A stretch of DNA of 64,000 nucleotides from an uncultured bacterium. Its GTDB lineage: Bacteria > Sysuimicrobiota > Sysuimicrobiia > Sysuimicrobiales > Sysuimicrobiaceae. The stretch is from positions 124,001 through 188,000 of the forward strand of contig CALIMJ010000008.1 in NCBI GenBank assembly GCA_938028835.1, given 5' to 3'. The position numbers and the translations under genes are program-made. The notes below the pieces were generated by a model. The model was not told the DNA's origin, made no database searches, and saw only the letters and a list, made by a program, of their open reading frames with translations. Shown one piece after another: positions 28,015-36,588 of the stretch; within the stretch, counting starts at the first letter, position 1, and each line of letters starts with the position of its first letter.

Positions 28015-28772
28015 GCGGGTTCCCCGGCCGGTCCCGAGCCCGTGTTCGCGCGGGGACCTCCGGGTTCGCATTCCCGGAGTGGCGTGGAGCTTTCTACCCT
28101 CCAGATCTCGCCGGGGATCGGTTCCTGTCCTACTACGCGGCGCGCCTCCCCACGGTGGAGGTGAACACCACCTTCTACCGGATGCCTTCCGAAGGGACCC
28201 TCCGCGCGTGGGCGGAACAGACCCCTCCGGGGTTCCTGTTCGCGGTCAAGGCGCACCGCCGGATCACCCACGTTAAAAGCCTCCGCGACGTTGACCCCGA
28301 ACTGCGGTGGACGGCCGAGCGGTTGGGGGTTTTGCAGGACCGCCTGGGCGTGGTCCTGTTCCAGTGCCCGCCGTCCCTGCGGTGTGACCTGCGCTTGCTG
28401 GAGCAGTTCCTGGCCGCGCTGCCACCCCTGCCCCGGGTGGCGGTGGAGTTCCGGCACCCCACGTGGTTCCAGGATGCCACGTACGAGCTGCTGCGCCGTT
28501 ACCGGGTGGCCCTGTGCGTCGGGGAGGACGAAGAGGGAAGCGATCCTCTGGTGTGGACGGCTCCGTTCGGATACCTGCGCCTCCACAGGCTCCGCTACGG
28601 TCCGGAGCCGTTGGGGCTTTGGGCGGAGCGGCTGCGGCAGGCACCCGCGGCGGAGGTTTTCTGTTCCTTCACCCATGACGCGGGGCCCGAGGCGGTGACG
28701 TTCGCGCAAACCCTGATGCAGCTGTGCGCCGCGGAACCGGAACCCAGTGCAGCACCGCTCGGGTATCCGTAG
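28011..28772 (+). CDS. DUF72 family protein
   Basis: GTSGFAFPEWRGAFYPPDLAGDRFLSYYAARLPTVEVNTTFYRMPSEGTLRAWAEQTPPGFLFAVKAHRRITH; overlaps the ku stop. Confidence 0.93.
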   Translation: MSGFPGRSRARVRAGTSGFAFPEWRGAFYPPDLAGDRFLSYYAARLPTVEVNTTFYRMPSEGTLRAWAEQTPPGFLFAVKAHRRITHVKSLRDVDPELRWTAERLGVLQDRLGVVLFQCPPSLRCDLRLLEQFLAALPPLPRVAVEFRHPTWFQDATYELLRRYRVALCVGEDEEGSDPLVWTAPFGYLRLHRLRYGPEPLGLWAERLRQAPAAEVFCSFTHDAGPEAVTFAQTLMQLCAAEPEPSAAPLGYP

Positions 28773-28789
28773 GGACCAGGGGGGGAACC

Positions 28790-29755
28790 GTGGAAGGAGT
28801 CGGGGGACTGCACCACGTCACATGTATCGCCGCAGACCCGCAGGAGAACCTGGACTTCTACGCGGGCGTGCTGGGGATGCGGCTGGTGAAGCGCAGCGTG
28901 AACCAGGACGATCCCGGGACCTACCACCTGTTCTACGCGGACGCGGAGGGCCGGCCGGGCACCGACCTCACCTTCTTCCCCTGGCCCTACCTCCCGCCGA
29001 TGCGGGAAGGCGTGGGGCTGGCGGTGGAGGTGGCCCTGGCGATCCCGCAGGGAAGCGTGTCCTACTGGGCGGGGCGTCTGGCCCGCTACGGCGTGACCGT
29101 TCGGGGTGCACAGACCCGGTTCGGGGAGCGGTGCCTCCTCCTGTCGGACCCCCATGGCCTAGCCCTGGCGCTGGTGGAGGTGCAGGACCGGCCCTTCGCC
29201 CCGTGGGCGGAAAGCGCCGTACCCGTGGACTTCCAGGTGCGCGGGCTCCACGGGGCGAGGATTTGGGAGGCTTCCCTGACCCGTACGGAGCGGTTCCTCA
29301 CCCAGGTGCTGGGCTTCCGCCGCGTGGCCGAGGAGGACGGGTGGGTGCGCTTCGCTGCAGGTGCGGGGGGCTCCGGCTGCTGGTTAGACGTGTACGAGAG
29401 GCCGCTGGCGGAGTCGGGAAGTTGGGGCGTGGGCGGGGTGCATCACCTGGCGTGGCGCGTGCGCGACGAGGCGCACCAGGCGCAGCTGCGGGAGCGGGTC
29501 GCGTGGGCGGGTGTCCACCCCACCCCGGCCATCGACCGATTCTGGTTCAAGTCCGTGTACTTCCGGGAGCCCGGGGGCGTGCTGTTCGAGCTGGCCACGG
29601 ACGGCCCGGGTTTTGCTGTCGACGAGGATCCCGGGCAGCTGGGGACCTCCCTGGTCCTGCCTCCCTGGCTCCAGCCTTACCGCGAGCGCATCGAAGCGCG
29701 GCTGCCGGTGCTGAGGTATCCACCGGTGCTGGACCCGGTGGCCGGATCCGGTTAG
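28790..29755 (+). CDS. ring-cleaving dioxygenase / glyoxalase-fold (MhqO/LinE-like)
   Basis: GLHHVTCIAADPQENLDFYAGVLGMRLVKRSVNQDDPGTYHLFYADAEGRPGTDLTFFPWP. Confidence 0.92.
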   Translation: MEGVGGLHHVTCIAADPQENLDFYAGVLGMRLVKRSVNQDDPGTYHLFYADAEGRPGTDLTFFPWPYLPPMREGVGLAVEVALAIPQGSVSYWAGRLARYGVTVRGAQTRFGERCLLLSDPHGLALALVEVQDRPFAPWAESAVPVDFQVRGLHGARIWEASLTRTERFLTQVLGFRRVAEEDGWVRFAAGAGGSGCWLDVYERPLAESGSWGVGGVHHLAWRVRDEAHQAQLRERVAWAGVHPTPAIDRFWFKSVYFREPGGVLFELATDGPGFAVDEDPGQLGTSLVLPPWLQPYRERIEARLPVLRYPPVLDPVAGSG

Positions 29756-29854
29756 GACAGGCAGGCTCCCACCTCTCGCGGCCGGGCCGGACGCAGACCC
29801 GCCCTGCGGGTAGGGTAGAATCAGGGCGTGGGGTGTCGGTAACGGGGGAGCTGG

Positions 29855-31702
29855 GTGCTGGGGCACGCTCCGGGGCAGGGGGTTTGGGACCGGTCCCCGC
29901 GCCGGGAGGCCGCGGGGAAGGTGCTGCGGTCCCTTCTGGCCCGGGTCGGCGGCGGGCGCCTGCTGGGGAGCCCGCCGGTGGATCGCCTCGGCGAGCGCGG
30001 CCACCTGTTCCTGTACGTGCTGGCGTACCGCTGGCTCAGCCTGCTGCCGGCGACTCTGGCAGTGTTCTCCGCGCCTGCGGCGCCGACCCCACGCACGCTC
30101 CTGGCCGCGGTGGTCAGCTACAACCTATGCATCACCCTGTTCCACCGGTGGCTCAACAACGCGGTCCTACGGTGGCCGGTCCTGCTGGGCCTGGACATCC
30201 TCCTGTGCGGTGTGGCGGTGGCCGCAAGCGGCGGAACCCGCAGTCCGTACTACCTGTACGTGTTGAGTCCGCTGTTCGGCGCGGGCGTGTTCTTCCGGAC
30301 CCGTGGGGGGCTGGTGGCGGCCGGAGCCACCGCCGCCGCGTACAGCGTGGCGGTGGCGGTGGACAGTCTGGCCTTTGCGGGGTTGTTTGACCCGGTGTCG
30401 GCCAGCATCCAGGTGGCTGGGTTCTTCCTGATCGGCGGGCTTTTCAGCAGCTTCGCGTCCCTGCTGGAGGACCAGCGGGCCAACGCGCGGCTGCTGGAGC
30501 AGGTCCGGACCGAGCTGGTCCGCAAGACCAGGGAGCTGCAGCGGACCAACCGCGAGCTACGGTCCCTGCACTCCCTGGCGGTGGCTCTTCAGTCTGCGGC
30601 CGTGGACGTACACGACGTGCAGGGCCGGGTTCTCCTGAGCTTGACGGAGGAACTGGGTTACCCCCGGGCCTGGATGGCCCTGGTAGACCACGGAGACCTC
30701 AGCCTCACCGGGTGGATGATGGCCGCCCGCGGCGAGGGCCTGACGGAGGATGTTCCCCCCACCCTCCGGCTGGCCCTCCGGGAGGTCCTGGGACCTCTGG
30801 CCCAGGCCCTGGGCGCAGGGGCGCGGCAGGTGGTGAGCGGGCCGGCCGCTTTCCCTCCGGGCTCGGGGCTGCCCGTTCGGGAGGGCGGGCGGTACGTGGT
30901 CGTGCCCCTGTCCGTCCGGGATCTGCCGGTGGGGATCCTGTTGGTGGAAGCGCCGGACGGAAGCCCGGACGACAAGCAGTCCCTGGCCCTGCTGACCTCG
31001 GTGGGGCACCAGGCGGCGCTGGCCCTGTGGAGCACCCGCATGTGCGTGGAGCGCGCCCAGCGGTCGGCCATCCTGGAGGAGCGGAACCGCATCGCGCGCG
31101 ACATCCACGACACCGTCTCGCAGTGCCTGTTCGGCACCGTCTGCGCGCTGGAGAGCTGCCTGAAACTGCTCCCCGGGGAGCAGGGCACCGTGCGGGAGAG
31201 GCTGGAGTACGTGCTCCGGCTCACGTCAAAGGCCATGACGGAGATCCGGCGCCTGGTCTTCGACATGTGGATCGGTGGGATGACCACCGGTGAGTTCGTG
31301 GCCGAGCTTCAGTCCTTCCTGCAGGATCTCGGAAAGCCCGACTCCCTCCGGGTGGAGATCCGGGTGGAGGGGGATCTCACGGAGCTCACACCCTTCACCC
31401 GCAAGCACCTTTTCCGGATCGCGCAGGAGGCGCTGGCCAACGCCGTCAAGCACGCTCGGGCCTCGGAGGTCTCCGTCCACCTGGCCGCTTCGGGTCAGGC
31501 GGTCCGCCTGGTGGTGCGGGACGACGGGCAGGGGTTTGACCCGCAGCGGGTGCCGCGGGGGATGGGGCTGGCGGGGATGCGGGAACGAGCCGCGGCCGTA
31601 GGGGCGGCGCTGGAGGTCCGTACGGGGCCGGGACAGGGGACCACGGTGGAGGTCAGCGTTCCGAGGCTGGCATGCGTCAGTCCGCCCCGGTTCGCGTCCT
31701 GA
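29855..31702 (+). CDS. membrane sensor histidine kinase (HisKA_3 type, GAF-like region)
   Basis: N-terminal TMs; ILEERNRIARDIHDTVSQCLFGTVCALE; HLFRIAQEALANAVKHA; DDGQGFDP. Confidence 0.9.
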   Translation: MLGHAPGQGVWDRSPRREAAGKVLRSLLARVGGGRLLGSPPVDRLGERGHLFLYVLAYRWLSLLPATLAVFSAPAAPTPRTLLAAVVSYNLCITLFHRWLNNAVLRWPVLLGLDILLCGVAVAASGGTRSPYYLYVLSPLFGAGVFFRTRGGLVAAGATAAAYSVAVAVDSLAFAGLFDPVSASIQVAGFFLIGGLFSSFASLLEDQRANARLLEQVRTELVRKTRELQRTNRELRSLHSLAVALQSAAVDVHDVQGRVLLSLTEELGYPRAWMALVDHGDLSLTGWMMAARGEGLTEDVPPTLRLALREVLGPLAQALGAGARQVVSGPAAFPPGSGLPVREGGRYVVVPLSVRDLPVGILLVEAPDGSPDDKQSLALLTSVGHQAALALWSTRMCVERAQRSAILEERNRIARDIHDTVSQCLFGTVCALESCLKLLPGEQGTVRERLEYVLRLTSKAMTEIRRLVFDMWIGGMTTGEFVAELQSFLQDLGKPDSLRVEIRVEGDLTELTPFTRKHLFRIAQEALANAVKHARASEVSVHLAASGQAVRLVVRDDGQGFDPQRVPRGMGLAGMRERAAAVGAALEVRTGPGQGTTVEVSVPRLACVSPPRFAS

Positions 31703-32055
31703 TCGCGGACGACCACGAGCTGGTCCGCCGCGGGCTCGCCATGCTCCTGGAAACGGAGGCGGGCATCCAGGTGGTGGGGGAAGCCCGGACCGGCTCGGAG
31801 GCGGTGGCGGCCGTCCTCCGGGACCGCCCGGACGTCCTCCTGGCGGACCTGAAGATGCCGGAGCTGGACGGACTCGGGGTCCTGAAGGCGGTGAAGGCCC
31901 GGGCGCCCGGGACCCGGGTGGTGCTGCTCACGGGGCTGGAGGTGGACGAGGCTATCCTGGAAGCCGTCTACCAGGGCGCGGACGGCTTCCTGTTCAAGGA
32001 CGTGCCACCTGCGGAGCTGTGCAGGGCCATCCGCGTGATCGCAGCGCGGAGATGA
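31672..32055 (+). pseudogene. NarL-family response regulator, receiver domain only (HTH deleted)
   Basis: VRVLIADDHELVRRGLAMLLETEAGIQVVGEA...GFLFKDVPPAELCRAIRVIAARR then stop inside the FBPase-like sequence. Confidence 0.78.
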
Positions 32056-32849
32056 CTTTCGAGGAGCGGCCCAGCGAGTCCATCATGGTCTGGGCGGCGG
32101 ACAAGACGGAGCCGGGTGCCTTCAACCTGCCCCTGTACCTGGCGTTCGCGGACCCCATGGATGGGTCCGGCCTGCTCCTGTCCCGGGACCTCCACGCGGG
32201 CTTCCGGTTCGTGGTCATGGACGTGGATCACACGGAAGGGGACCGGGTGATCAGCCTGGACGTGCCGGAGCGCCTGTACGACCTTGCCGCCCTCCTGCGG
32301 GACACCCACCGGTTCGTGGTGGAGTCCATCTGGTCGAGGACGTACCCTGGGGACCAGGCGGTGGCCGTGAGCACTACCCGCCTGCGCAACATCGCGGGGC
32401 GCTACGTGGGTAAGGACGACCCGGTGGCCGTCGTGCGGGTCCAGAACCGGTTCCCCGCTACGGAGGAGTTCGGCCCGCCCTTCGCCCTGGGGCAGTTCGT
32501 GGCGCGGGACACCCGGGGGGGCCACAATCTGCCGCTGATGCCGGTACCCGTGAACACGCCGGCTTCCACGTACTTCTGTTGCCCCATGGTTTCCGCCCTG
32601 GGCTTTTCCCTCCGCGAGGGCCGGCTGAGCCAGCCCGTGGACCTCTTCAGTGACCCCTTCTGGAGCGCGGTGCGGGACCGGGTGGCGGAGAAGGCCATGG
32701 AGATGCGCAAGCAGGGGTTTTTCGGCCCCGCCATGCTTCCCTACGCTGAGCTGGAGTACGGAGGGATCGTGGCGCGGATGGAACGGCTGGAGCGCGAGTT
32801 CACCGTGCGGGAGCCGGAGCGCGTGGCTTCCCCGTCGCCCGGACGTTAG
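32046..32849 (+). pseudogene. fructose-1,6-bisphosphate aldolase/phosphatase (class V), N-terminal part missing
   Basis: AEMTFEERPSESIMVWAADKTEPGAFNLPLYLAFADPMDGSGLLLS...; RLRNIAGRYVGKDDPVAVVRVQ. Confidence 0.8.
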
Positions 32850-32852
32850 GAA

Positions 32853-32917
32853 AGGCCCGTCCCGGTCCTGTCTCCTTCCGGACCCAGGGAGCCCTACCTC
32901 GGGGCCGGGACGGGCCT
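32853..32917 (+). repeat. long inverted repeat between FBPase remnant and rpe
   Basis: AGGCCCGTCCCGG ... CCGGGACGGGCCT perfect 13-bp arms, 39-nt loop. Confidence 0.7.
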
Positions 32918-32930
32918 CCGAGAGTGCCGC

Positions 32931-33638
32931 GTGGAGGATGGCGTGAAGATCGCAGCCAGCATCCTGGCAGCGGACTTGGGCCGGCTGGTGGAGGAGATCC
33001 GGGCCGCCGAGCAGGGCGGGGTGGATCGCGTCCACGTGGACGTGATGGACGGCAGGTTCGTCCCCAACCTCACCTTCGGCCCGGTACTAGTCGAAGCGGT
33101 CCGGCGCGCCACCCGCTTGCCTGTGGACGTACACCTGATGGTGGTGGAGCCCGAGCGGCTGCTGGAAGATTTCGCGCGCGCGGGAGCAGATCGGATCAGC
33201 GTGCACGTGGAAGCGACCCCGCACCTGCACCGGACCCTCCGCACCATCCGGGCCCTCGGTGCGTCCCCTTCCGCAGCCCTCAACCCGGCGACCCCGCCGG
33301 AGATGGTGGAGTGGGTGCTCCGAGAACTCGACTCCGTCCTCGTCATGACGGTAAACCCGGGTTTCAGCGGCCAGGAGTTCATCCCTGACGTCCTGCCGAA
33401 GGTCCGGTGGCTGCGGGAACGGATCCTGTCCCGGGGGCTTTCCGTGGAGATCGAGGTGGACGGCGGAATCAACGAGGCCACCGCGCCGCTGACGGTGCGC
33501 GCGGGGGCTACGGTGGTGGCGGCGTCAGCGGTCTTCCGATCCCCGGACGGCGCCACGAGGGCGGTGTCCCGCCTCCGTGAGGCCCTCCGCCTCGGGGCAC
33601 AGGCGGCTGCCGAGCCGCTCCCCGCCCCCGGCGCCTAG
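32931..33638 (+). CDS. rpe: ribulose-phosphate 3-epimerase
   Basis: KIAASILAADLGRLVEEIRAAEQGGVDRVHVDVMDGRFVPNLTFG; MTVNPGFSGQEFI; VDGGINE. Confidence 0.96.
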   Translation: MEDGVKIAASILAADLGRLVEEIRAAEQGGVDRVHVDVMDGRFVPNLTFGPVLVEAVRRATRLPVDVHLMVVEPERLLEDFARAGADRISVHVEATPHLHRTLRTIRALGASPSAALNPATPPEMVEWVLRELDSVLVMTVNPGFSGQEFIPDVLPKVRWLRERILSRGLSVEIEVDGGINEATAPLTVRAGATVVAASAVFRSPDGATRAVSRLREALRLGAQAAAEPLPAPGA

Positions 33639-33907
33639 GACGTACGGGCTCGAAGGGCCTCCTGGAGGAGCGTGCGGATTTCCCGCAGATCCTCGCGCAG
33701 TTCGCTCAAGCGGGCGTCCACCTGGGCGAAACGGGCGTTCATGTCGGCCCGGAGGTCGTCGATGCGGCGGTGGACGTCGTCGAATCGACCGTTGACGTCG
33801 TCGAACCGGCGGCGGACGTCATCGAACCGGCGGTTGTTGTACAGGATCCCGGCGAGGACCGCCAGGATCACGGTCACCACGATGGTGGCCACCTGCTCCC
33901 ACGCCAC
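33635..33907 (-). CDS. small TM protein with RFDDV heptad coiled coil
   Basis: N-terminal TM then RRFDDVRRRFDDVNGRFDDVHRRIDDLRADMNARF. Confidence 0.7.
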   Translation of the reverse strand: MAWEQVATIVVTVILAVLAGILYNNRRFDDVRRRFDDVNGRFDDVHRRIDDLRADMNARFAQVDARLSELREDLREIRTLLQEALRARTS

Positions 33908-34044
33908 GGGGCCAGGATAGCGCAGCTGCGTTCTGGCCGGCGACTTAGAGCCGGGGCACCGGTCCGCGGTGGCGGCCCCGCGGCTTGCTCTCCAGGATCC
34001 GTGGCAAGTGGCAGGCGGCTGCTGTCGCCGCCTACACTGGATCC

Positions 34045-36588
34045 GTGGAGCAGCGGGGGGCGAGCGGGAAGCTCGAGCCGTACCGCCGGAAGCGTCGCTT
34101 CGACCGGACCCCGGAGCCCGAGGGAGCCGCGGCGGGGCCCTCCCGCCGCCTGCGGTTCGTGGTGCAGGAGCACCACGCGCGCACGGCGCACTGGGACTTC
34201 CGCCTGGAGATGGAAGGGGTCCTGCGGTCGTGGGCGGTGCCCAAGGGCCCTTCCCTGGATCCCGCGGTGAAGCGGCTCGCGGTGCTGGTGGAAGACCACC
34301 CCCTGGAGTACGCGGAGTTCGAGGGCGTGATCCCGCCGGGGAACTACGGGGCGGGTACGGTGATGGTGTGGGACCGCGGCACCTACGAATGTCGGGAGGG
34401 GGACCCCGCCGAGGCGTTCCGCAAGGGCAAGCTCACCCTGGTGCTGCACGGGCAAAACCTGCGGGGCGAGTTCCACTTGGTCCGCACCCGGCGCCACGGG
34501 GGAAGGGACTGGCTGCTGTTCAAGGGTAAGGACGCGTACGCAGTCCCGGGCTACCAGCCGTCCGGCACGCGGTCGGTGCTCAGCGGCCGGACGGTGGCGG
34601 AGATCCGCCGCGGGGAGCCTGGGCCCGAGGATCCGCCGGAGGATCCGTTCCCCCAGCCGTTCCCACCCATGCTGGCGGGAAGCGCGCCAAAGCCCTTCGA
34701 CGACCCCGCGTGGTACTTCGAGCCCAAGTGGGACGGGGTTCGGGCGCTGGCCTTTGTCCGCCCGGGTGCGGGCCGCTCCGGAGTACAGCTGCTGAACCGG
34801 TCGCTCAGACCTGTGGGGGACCGGTACCCGGAGCTGGTGGAGGCTCTGTCACGGCTTCCCCCGTGCGTGCTGGACGGCGAGGTGATCGCACCGGACGAGC
34901 GGGGACGCCCGGACTTCGCGCGGCTGCAGCAGCGGATGCACCTGACGGACCCCGAGGAGGTCCGACGGGCCGCGCGGGAGATCCCCGTCCGGTACGTGGT
35001 GTTCGACGTGCTGTACTGGGCTGGCCGGGACCTGCGGCCCAGGCCTTTCGAGGAGCGGCGCCGGGTCCTGGAGGGGATCCCTCTGGAGCCGCCCCTACTG
35101 CGGAGCGACGTGGTGCGCGGGGAGGGCCGGGCCCTGTTCGCCGCGGTGCGGGGCCACGGGCTGGAGGGTGTGGTGGCCAAGCGCGCGGACTCCCCTTACC
35201 TTCCGGGTGTCCGCAGCGACCGCTGGCTGAAGGTGAAGGCCCGGCAGACCGAGGAGGCTGTGGTGGTGGGGTTCACCCGCGGCCGCGGCCACCGGGAGAC
35301 CAGCTTCGGGGCGCTGGTGCTGGCGCAGAGGGCCTTCCCGGGACAGCTGGTGCACGTGGGACAGGTGGGAGGCGGGTTCAGCGATGGTGAGGTGCGTCGC
35401 CTGCGGGCGCTGCTGGAACCGCTGAGGGTTCAGGACTGCCCCCTGTCACCTCGCCCGGAGGTCCCGCAGCCGGTGCAGTGGGTGCGGCCCGAGCTGGTGG
35501 TGGAGGTGGAGCACGCCGGCCGCACCCCCGACGGGAAGCTACGGTTTCCGGTGTTCGTGCGGCTCCGGCCGGACCGGACCGCGGGGGACGTGCAGCTCCC
35601 GGAGGCGTCGCTGCCCTTCGCGTTCACGAACCTCGACAAGGTGTACTTCCCCGAGGCGGGACTCACCAAAGGGGACGTGGTGGCCTACTATCGGGCGGTG
35701 GCGCCGTGGATCCTTCCGCACCTGCAGGATCGCCCCCTGACCCTGCGCCGCTTTCCCGAGGGGATCTCGGGACCGGACTTCTTCCAGAAGGACCTGCCGG
35801 ACGCGCCGCCCTTCGTGCGCACGGTGCGCCTGTGGTCCGAGCAGGGGGACCGGGACGTGACGGCGGTAGTGGGCGGGGACGAGGCCACCTTGCTGTGGCT
35901 GGTGCAGATGGGCTGCATCGAGCTGCACGCGTGGTTCTCCCGCACCACCCCGATCCCCGGCCTGCCGGCGTCCGCCGAGTTCTCCGGGTCAGAGGAAGCG
36001 CTGGAGCTCAGCGTCCTCAACTACCCGGACTTCGTGGTGTTCGACCTGGACCCGTTCCTCCTGCCCGAAGGAGAAGGGCTGCGCCGCCGCGGGCGCGAGT
36101 ACGACCCCGACTACTCCCGCCGCGGGTTCGAAGCGGCCCGGCAGGCGGCGTTGTGGCTGGAGGAGGCGCTGTCGGGTCTCGGCCTGCGGGCCTTCGTGAA
36201 GACGTCCGGCAAGACGGGTCTGCACGTGTTCGTACCCGTCCGCCGCACGTACACGTACCGCGAGACCCACGCCTTCGCCAAGACCGTGTGCGGGTGGTTG
36301 AGCCAGCGACACCCGGACGTGCTCACGGTGGCGTGGCGGGTCCGGGACCGGGTGGGCAAGGTGTTCCTGGACTACAACCAGAACGTCCGGGGGAAGACCC
36401 TGGCGGTGGCCTACAGCCTGCGACCGACGCCGCAGGCCACGGTGAGCGTACCGGTGACCTGGGACGAGCTGCGGACGGGGTTCGATCCCCTTCAGTGGAA
36501 CGCCAGAACGGTGCCGGAACGGTTGCGGCTGCAAGGGGACCCATGGCGGGACATCCTCGCTTACCCGCAGCAGCTGCCCGGCAGCTAG
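34045..36588 (+). CDS. ligD: multifunctional ATP-dependent DNA ligase D (PE-Lig-Pol order)
   Basis: HHARTAHWDFRLEMEGVLRSWAVPKGPS (PE); EPKWDGVRAL (ligase KxDG); TNLDKVYFPEAGLTKGDVVAYYRAVAPWILPHL (polymerase). Confidence 0.97.
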   Translation: MEQRGASGKLEPYRRKRRFDRTPEPEGAAAGPSRRLRFVVQEHHARTAHWDFRLEMEGVLRSWAVPKGPSLDPAVKRLAVLVEDHPLEYAEFEGVIPPGNYGAGTVMVWDRGTYECREGDPAEAFRKGKLTLVLHGQNLRGEFHLVRTRRHGGRDWLLFKGKDAYAVPGYQPSGTRSVLSGRTVAEIRRGEPGPEDPPEDPFPQPFPPMLAGSAPKPFDDPAWYFEPKWDGVRALAFVRPGAGRSGVQLLNRSLRPVGDRYPELVEALSRLPPCVLDGEVIAPDERGRPDFARLQQRMHLTDPEEVRRAAREIPVRYVVFDVLYWAGRDLRPRPFEERRRVLEGIPLEPPLLRSDVVRGEGRALFAAVRGHGLEGVVAKRADSPYLPGVRSDRWLKVKARQTEEAVVVGFTRGRGHRETSFGALVLAQRAFPGQLVHVGQVGGGFSDGEVRRLRALLEPLRVQDCPLSPRPEVPQPVQWVRPELVVEVEHAGRTPDGKLRFPVFVRLRPDRTAGDVQLPEASLPFAFTNLDKVYFPEAGLTKGDVVAYYRAVAPWILPHLQDRPLTLRRFPEGISGPDFFQKDLPDAPPFVRTVRLWSEQGDRDVTAVVGGDEATLLWLVQMGCIELHAWFSRTTPIPGLPASAEFSGSEEALELSVLNYPDFVVFDLDPFLLPEGEGLRRRGREYDPDYSRRGFEAARQAALWLEEALSGLGLRAFVKTSGKTGLHVFVPVRRTYTYRETHAFAKTVCGWLSQRHPDVLTVAWRVRDRVGKVFLDYNQNVRGKTLAVAYSLRPTPQATVSVPVTWDELRTGFDPLQWNARTVPERLRLQGDPWRDILAYPQQLPGS

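Noticed and set aside
28747-30390. 547-aa plus-strand ORF
   Set aside because: Off-frame Gly/Arg/Pro-rich reading over the dioxygenase and histidine-kinase genes
33770-33845. Possible CRISPR-like repeat around the GTCGTCGAACCGG units
   Set aside because: Repeats are short, in coding frame and encode the RFDDV heptads; no spacers
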